Source of the DNA: Eubacterium sp.
Lineage (GTDB): Bacteria > Bacillota_A > Clostridia > Lachnospirales > Lachnospiraceae
NCBI GenBank assembly: GCA_024687845.1
Contig: JAILEL010000080.1
Location: 1-7,048, forward strand
Direction of reading: 5' to 3'
DNA length: 7,048 nucleotides
Both the position numbers and the translations under genes were made by a program. This document shows positions 1-6,700 of the stretch, one piece after another (positions within the stretch are counted from its first letter, which is position 1; every line of letters starts with the position of its first letter). The notes below the pieces were generated by a model. That model made no database searches, was not told the DNA's origin, and saw only the letters and a program-made list of their open reading frames with translations.

Positions 1-537
1 TATAATGAAGTTAATACCGAAGCCGTTATTCAGGGTGAAACGGAATCTATTAGGAATTTCGTCGGAGAACTGGCACTTGAAGCACGTTCGTTTTATTATG
101 AGAAATTGTCTAACAATGATCAATGTATTTGGTTCTATGGGCCAGATTATGATAAAAGCGGGTTAACGGCTGACTATTGTTACTATTTCCTGCTACGTGA
201 GAATGATACCAATATTGTACGATATGGAAAATTCTCCGAGAAATTGAAAAATACCGAAACAGGGGTAATAGAACAGAATCCGGATTTAGTTGTAAATGGT
301 CATTTTATAGCAGATGAGCTAGGAGAAGGTGAGAGCTATGACTATCTTACCTTGCTCGAGACAACGGGAAGAGACTCATGTATTCATGGGGATAAGTATG
401 CTTTGCTTGCCCAGTATGTTGCCAATATGGAGTGTGTAGGCAGTAATGGCCTGATTACGGTTACATTAAAGCTTAATTATAACGATACAACAAGTGATAA
501 GACTTTGGTATTTGCCGGAAGAAACCTGAAGAAGTAA
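1..537 (+). CDS. C-terminal part of a type IV pilin-like (minor pilin/pseudopilin) protein, 5' end outside window
   Basis: The frame is open from base 1 and ends at TAA 535-537, giving 178 visible residues. The TTG at 106 is not the start, because the frame continues upstream without a stop. No N-terminal prepilin signal can be seen, as it would lie off the window. The pattern resembles a minor pilin body. A helical stretch with ETESIRNFVGELALEA comes first. A beta-rich part with CIWFYGPDYD, then YYFLLREN and NIVRYGKF, recalls the 'Y-x-F ... tLYRY' part of PilW/PilJ-like proteins. The segment ALLAQYVANMECVGSNG is followed by a strand, ITVTLKLNY, and the protein ends in FAGRNLKK, like the terminal strand and RN ending of such proteins. 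In known members the N-terminal helix packs in the pilus and the C-terminal globular part is outside the cell. It is followed by a giant exported protein 103 bases downstream on the same strand, so co-transcription is likely. Another small exported protein is possible. The CDS itself is secure; the pilin assignment is moderate. Confidence 0.6.
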   Translation, partial: YNEVNTEAVIQGETESIRNFVGELALEARSFYYEKLSNNDQCIWFYGPDYDKSGLTADYCYYFLLRENDTNIVRYGKFSEKLKNTETGVIEQNPDLVVNGHFIADELGEGESYDYLTLLETTGRDSCIHGDKYALLAQYVANMECVGSNGLITVTLKLNYNDTTSDKTLVFAGRNLKK

Positions 538-586
538 TTAGGGATGCGTATTGACTGATATAGGAAGAGGAAAGTAAGTGTTTTTC

Positions 587-622
587 GCCCGTGCTGTGGG
601 CTCACAGCAGTAAGATTGCTGT
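587..622 (+). promoter_or_regulatory. Mutually exclusive hairpins upstream of the giant gene's ribosome binding site
   Basis: TGCTGTG (592-598) pairs perfectly with CACAGCA (603-609) across a four-base loop GGCT, forming a 7-bp stem. The same central arm, as ACAGCA (604-609), also pairs perfectly with TGCTGT (617-622) across a seven-base loop. TGCTGT therefore occurs twice and both copies compete for one partner. A third option, GCCC (587-590) with GGGC (598-601), would disrupt the first stem. The downstream hairpin ends only three bases before the AAGGAGG site. This layout could modulate translation or act as a processing site between the two cistrons. I recognise no known riboswitch consensus. 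The pairing is seen directly; the regulatory role is inferred. Confidence 0.45.
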
Positions 623-625
623 ATC

Positions 626-632
626 AAGGAGG
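626..632 (+). promoter_or_regulatory. Strong Shine-Dalgarno site for the giant gene
   Basis: AAGGAGG lies 8 bases before ATG 641 and is a near-perfect match to the 16S rRNA 3' end. It fixes the start. An ATG at 634-636 is too close to the site and is out of frame. Confidence 0.9.
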
Positions 633-640
633 AATGTATT

Positions 641-772
641 ATGACACGTATCGGAAGGAATAAGTTCTTTAAAATGGCCATTGGCTTCTTGATGACCTGC
701 GTCCTTGTGATCTCTTTATTTGCCGGAATCGGTGCTATTTGGGTAAATGAGGAAACGCATGAGGCTTCGGCC
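641..772 (+). other. Signal peptide or N-terminal membrane anchor of the giant protein
   Basis: Residues 1-44 show a basic start (R3, R6, K8, K11) and a hydrophobic core from about M12 to W34. An A-S-A site follows at 42-44, fitting signal peptidase I cleavage before D45. The distance from core to A-S-A is long (about 8-10 residues), so the segment could also remain as an uncleaved anchor. Either way it directs Sec-type export. Confidence 0.8.
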
Positions 773-3700
773 GATACGGACATGCTGGATGCGTCCAACA
801 AATATGTTGTGCCTGCCGGAAGTGCGGGTAGTGTTAATGATGCGACAAAGGGAACTGCGTCAAATCCGTTTACTGTTCTCGAAATCGTTCCTAACCATAA
901 TATGGCACAGTTTGGATATCTGGTTGGCGGTCAGGAGCCGATTGATCTTCTTAAGTTTGCCCTGTCTGAGGATTATGACACTTATCACGATAAGTTGAGC
1001 GAATACATGGATATTGAGCCCTTGACTGCTGAGGATGCTACGAACGTGTTTAACGATCATCGTGTGGAAGGTGAGACTTATACTCTGAAAAAGGGTGCAG
1101 AAACAGAGACTCTGACCTTTGGTGATTCAAAAATCTTATGGGTTGAAGATACAGGTGCTACAACGCAGTATGGACAGTATGAAAAGGTTGCTTCCGGTGA
1201 AGTTGATAATGGGTTAACTGCGCTCGTAGAAGAGAAAACGGATCTGATTGTTGGCTGGACTGTAGTTAAACAGAATCCGGAAGATACAGAGCCTATTCCT
1301 GAAAGATATATTGAGAATGAGCTTGAAGAGGATGACATCTGTGCGGAATATGAGGAGGCAGAGAGAAAAATAATAGGTGAACCCACAGACCCCACACCTG
1401 TTCAATATGTAAAGAATGAAAACGAGTACTTTGTAAAGGTTCAGCCCGGAACGGGTTTATTTAGTGCGGCTAAATATGATTACGAAGGAGAAAACAAAGG
1501 TACATATAGTTTAGAACACAGGCTGGTAGATAAGACTAAAGAGAGTGGTACTTTATCAATTTATGATCCCACTCAGGTAGTTTATTCAACTCCAAATAAT
1601 ATCACTTATGACGCTGCACATGGAAAATACTACGCAACAGGTGGCAGTAATGGGTTTGGTACAGCTGGAAACTATGTAGTATTTATATTGAAGGCGACCG
1701 ATGGAAGCGAAGATGATCTGCCTTCGTATAATGCTGTTGGAACTGGAGATATAGGAAAGATTTATTCTGAGGGTAATTATAATTATAACCTTAAATACAA
1801 TAGTTTTAATGTCAATGAAGTCGCTAAAACAGCTAATTATGATTTCGTTAAGCATGAATGGGCTTGGAGAATTGTTAGCAAAACCGAATATAATTCTTTT
1901 GGTGGAGATAAGAAGGAACCCAGATGGGAAGATACAACGGATGTAAATGAGTTTAATAATTATACTGATGGTGATACGCGGAAGTTAGATGAGACAATCA
2001 CTTATGAGCAGTTTAATGCGATTACCGATCCTAATTTTAAAGGCAACGAAGAAAAAGATGTAACAGAGACGCGCTATAATCAGTTGGGCAACAACTATCG
2101 AAGAATGGAGCCAGAAGAGAGTACTATAACTCAACTTACTTATGATCAGTGGTCGGGTCATGGCTCTGACAGCAATTATTATAAAGAGGAGGGCGGAAGA
2201 CAATTAACGTGGACCGAACGAAAGGATTGGAGTACAGACAGATATTATAATAAGGCTATAGAGTCAAATATAACTAGCCCTCAAAGGTATATAGACCTGT
2301 ATAATGATCCAGCTGATTATGGTTTTGATTATTCCCGAAATGAGTGGGTTGTTATAAGTGAAGACGATTATCATAGACTTGGTAGTTACAACACAAATGT
2401 TCGTAAGTATGAAGGCAGTTGGTGGTCAGGCTATACTTATTATATGCGAAAAGTTGATGCACTGACATATTATGAGTATAAGTTTTTTAAAAAAACTATC
2501 ACGAAGCCCGCGAAATACTTTGAGATTACATATAAGAAGTATACTTATCAGCTCCAAAAATACGAAATATACAAAGTGGTTCAGGAACACTACTTTACTT
2601 GCGATTATATCTATGCCGGAGAAGGCACTGGCAACGCATGTGTAGTATTTAAGTATGCAGGCAAAAATGGAAAGTATGTTGTTGATGTTGATAAGGTTGT
2701 GAGCGGAAATGTTAGCCAGCGTGCTAATTATCCAATGGCTTATGACGAAGACCTTACGAATACTGTTCCGAAGGATATCCAATGGGTGGATGATGCAGCA
2801 GGCGACTACACATTAGTTGATGCAACGAAATACCTTGTCCCTCAAGAGGTTGGAACATACCAGCGTAAGTTCGGAACGCATGAGACTGTTAATCTGGGTG
2901 AGTACAGCCGTACTCCTTTGGAAGAAAAGACAATCGTAGAAGAAAAAGAGAAGAATGGCGTAAAGACGGTAATAGGCGAGCGAGACTATGACCGTTATGT
3001 TGTGGTGCCTGTTTATTCAAAGGATCCAACATTTACATACAGACTTAAGGCATATACATCGGTATTGTCCGGTAGCATTGAATCAAATGCTAACTTATCG
3101 CTTATTGCATTATATAAGTGGACAGGAGAGAAGTATGCACAGAAGGCAGAAGATATATCGCAGAGTTTTATTGATGAACATACCCTGCCGACGTATATGC
3201 AGGATGGAGCCCCTGCTGTTGCACAGATGTACACTGAGGAAAGCGGAACTGTTATTCCGGTAGCAATACCATACAGATTTCTGGATCAGCAGTATAGCAC
3301 TGCATATTTAAGCTCTTTTACAAGTAATGATCTGTTCAAGAAGAGTGCTATAGGACTTGCTTATAAAAACAATACTATTTCAGCACAGAATGAAGAGCTT
3401 TCATCATTCACGTTTTTGGGATGGTATACCGATGCCTATGGCGTTAATAAATTCAGTGACGATACGCAAATTATGGGAGACACGCGTATATATGCAAAAT
3501 GGCTCGGAAAATACACTGATGACACAACAGGATATTCGATCTCTTTTGCTGCTAATGATAGCGAGGATGATAGAGCCACAAATATGCCAGATACTATTAC
3601 CGGTATCAGTAAGAACTCAAAGATTATTGCACCGGATAGTGTTCCCATGCGTAATGGATATACTTTTGATGGTTGGTATAATGGTAAGGGTGAAAAGTTT

Positions 3701-6700
3701 AAATTTGATACCGTACAGATGACGGATGCAATAATGGATACTGAAGAAGATGGAGAAGGCCATACTGTAGCTACTAAAAATCTGACACTATATGCACATT
3801 GGAAAGCAGTTGGCACTAAGCGTTATACTTTTGTTTTTAACCCCAATGAGCGAACCTTACCCTTGTCAGTTACAATCAAACAATGGGTTAACAACGATGG
3901 AGAAGGCAATCCTGTTTATGCGGATTATGTTAGTTCTTCTCTTGCGAATATAGCCGATAATGGTTTTGGGGAATTTGAAGTTGACTCGGTAAAGCCTTAT
4001 GCGGATGGATATACTTTTGACGGCTGGTATATGGAGTCTGAATGTGTTAATAAGTTTAGATTTGATTCGGCAGGTATTGAGCAAATAAGTGAAGCTTATC
4101 CCGTATCGGGGGACACTGTTACATATACGCTTTATGCTAAGTGGATCAATAATAGCAGAAAGCCCAAGTATAATGTCACCTTCATACTGAATAAACCTAG
4201 TGCAGCTGTTGCTTCTCCCACCTTTAGCAGCAGTGTGCTTAGCAGCAGCGGAATAACGGTTAATGCATCCGGAAATTATGTAAAAACCAGTCTGGAATAT
4301 GGTTCGATAATACCAAATTTTAAGGATATTAAACCTAGCCTTACCGGAAATGTTGAGGCAAAGTTGGACAATTACAAAGTTAAAGTAGTTACTGTAACGC
4401 CTGACGAACTCAAGAATACGTCTTCTGAGTCCTTCAAGCTTATTGGTCGTGCAGATCTGATCATTCTGAACGAGACTTGTGAAGATGAGATTAAGGAGTT
4501 GTGGAATAAGCATAAGAAGTATACTTCGTTAACCGCTAAAAAAACTTCAGACGACAATTATGTAACCAGTTTTGCTCAGAACGATTTGAGCTGGGATGCC
4601 GTTCTGGAGATTATGTCGAGAATTACCGGATATAAGTATGTTTCAGGGGAGAGAAAGGACATTAAGACTTGTCCGGTACTGTTTGATTACAACATATATG
4701 ATAATTGCCTGACAGAAGGCAGCGAAGGTTATCAGGAGATTGGTATTGTAGCTAAGGATAAGAAGAATAAAGACATAACTATTTCCGAAGAACCGAGCAA
4801 TAAAGCGAACATATTTAAGCTTTATCTCATGACACAGTCGGCAAGCCCGATTACGATCTATAATGCTTATGTTTCAGGAAAGCAGACTAGTATCAGCAAT
4901 GAGATAAAGACTAATGCAGATGGGAAGGCAATTTTAGTTAAGAGAGGGACGACAAGTACGCCTTTTGCAACGGATTCTTCTTCAGATGCAAATCTTTTCT
5001 GGAACAGGTATACGCTTGTTCCGTTTAGCGCTCTGAGTAAAAGTGATTGGACGGAAAATCGCTTAAATGCCCTGAAGTCAATAGGGTTTACCGAAGGTGT
5101 TTCTTTAAATACTATTCTCGGAACCAGTAGGATTAAGAATCGCTTGTTCATATATAATAACATCGAAGGTGATTCTAAGAAGGATATTAACTTGATCAGT
5201 GGGTTTACGCAGCCTGTGGCACTTGAAACAAGTAGTTTCAATGATGTCAAAGGTTTATTGAATGACCCCGCAGGAACAAATTATAAGACCAGTGATGTAT
5301 TCTATTATATGCTCCATGGAACGACCCAATATGAGAACCTTGCGCGCGATATTCGTATATTGGAGATTGAACCCGGAACGGAATTCCATACTGATGAGTA
5401 TTGGTTCTGGTATATAAGCCATTATGTACCTAATGTAACCGGAACGATTACCGGTAAAGGTATGAGCTCATTAGAATTCCAGTGTAATATTGAAGATTTG
5501 AATAGTACTTATGATGTTATATTTATGGGTACGAACAAGACCAGGAAGACTCTTGACGAAGCCAATGGAATCGATGATAGTAGTCTTAATAAAATCGAGC
5601 CTTATACTAATACGCAATGGACCGAAAGGAAGTATGACCATGAAGGCAATATTGCTACCTTGATAAATACGATTAAAAGTGACATTGGACGTGATCATAG
5701 TTCTACAGCTATCTGGAAATTGAAAGAGCATTATACTATCGGATCAAAAGTGTATGACTGGTATTATGGGGAAGATAAAGGCTCAAATGAATACGGAACT
5801 GTTTTAGTTGTTAATCAGTCTGATTATAATCACGGTGCAGTTATAAATGAATGGAACGATGATCGTGACAGAACGGGCGATGCAGGTACTTATTCGTTTA
5901 GATATGATAGTAATTATATATATATAAGGCTATGTGATACGGAGTGTGAGGGTTATTATTCTGGACATGGTATGGGTAGAAAATGGCATGAGACGAAACC
6001 TACGGTATACAAATACTATGCGATTGCATACGCCACAGAGAAAGAGATTGTCCATAAAGAAACTTATTATACATATTATCATACTGGTAATATTAGTACT
6101 ACATCACAGTATGCAGTCGGTTCGTTTAGTTCCTTGAAGGTAAACTCAGACGGAACAGTTGAACCTAAAGCGAAGACAATCGGGTCAACAACGAATGTTA
6201 ATGATGACCTTACTGTAAAAGCGGCTTTCAGCGGTAATGATTTCACATTTACTAAATATAAGGCGGTTGCAGAGTTTATCAAGGCTAAGTATCCTATTAT
6301 ATTTGATGATGGATTCTTTATTTCGAGTACTGATGATAGCATTAATACTTTATTAATCGATCCGGCTACCTGGATATACAAATTGTTAGATGAATTAGTC
6401 ACCGACAGCCCTAATCGGGAGGATAATAGGAACTGGTTCAGGTTAAATACCATTGATGATACCGGAATAGAAGCATTTCGTTCATCATTGATGAATAAGA
6501 CATTTAAGCTAGAGGTAAAGAAGGCGCCTATAGCATATCAGGATAAGTCTAAACTGACAGGCTCAGTAGCTGAGAAGGATAGGAAAGTTTATATTAATGG
6601 CGCCGATCCTAATAACAGGGATCTTGAATTTGAAATTCGTATCAACGAGATTGGTACGGGTGGAAAGTATAAACTTAAACTGTTTATTGATACTAATGGC

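Larger units (their letters stand above)
538..640 (+). other. Intergenic gap between pilin-like gene and giant gene
   Basis: This is 103 bases without a gene. It holds a T5 run (581-585), a pair of competing hairpins (587-622) and a strong ribosome binding site (626-632). No intrinsic terminator is seen, because the T-run lies before the hairpin and not after it. A TTGACT at 551-556 has no acceptable -10 box at normal spacing. The simplest reading is an intercistronic leader within one transcript. Confidence 0.7.

Noticed and set aside
106..108. TTG as a start codon for a short protein ending at 537
   Set aside because: The same frame is open to base 1 with protein-like sequence (helical ETESIRNFVGELALEA), and no ribosome binding site precedes the TTG. 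The gene starts outside the window.
551..580. Promoter with TTGACT as -35 box
   Set aside because: At 16-18 bases downstream only GTAAGT-like hexamers are present, which match the -10 consensus poorly. Read-through from the upstream gene is simpler.
581..609. Intrinsic terminator between the two genes
   Set aside because: The T5 run precedes the hairpin on the plus strand. Downstream of the stem there is no T-run, only GTAAGATTG. Read on the minus strand it also fails, because the stem is followed by an A-run.
538..640. Cyclic-di-GMP or other known riboswitch in the leader
   Set aside because: At 103 bases it could hold a compact aptamer, but none of the conserved motifs I know for GEMM or other common classes can be found.
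2483..2495. T6A7 tract as a programmed frameshift site
   Set aside because: In the reading frame (AAG TTT TTT AAA AAA ACT) it does not fit the X XXY YYZ slippery rule, and the zero frame continues for more than 4500 bases. A similar A7 at 4538-4544 is likewise in an intact frame. Transcript slippage cannot be judged here.
2135..2620. Choline-binding or glucan-binding (YG) repeats
   Set aside because: The region is rich in Tyr and Trp, but the defining GW...WYY...G..M pattern at about 20-residue spacing is absent.
3866..4513. Long antisense open frame (215 codons, minus strand)
   Set aside because: It lies opposite B-repeat 3 and the first alpha/beta segment, where the plus frame has recognisable domains. 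Its protein has no recognisable domain, and it would have to share DNA with a clearly coding strand. The other antisense and +1/+2 frames inside 641-7048 are rejected for the same reason.
5915..5926. (TA)6 tract as a phase-variation switch
   Set aside because: Six dinucleotide units deep within a gene (codons for Tyr and Ile) are short for slippage-based switching and are explained by the YIYI protein sequence.
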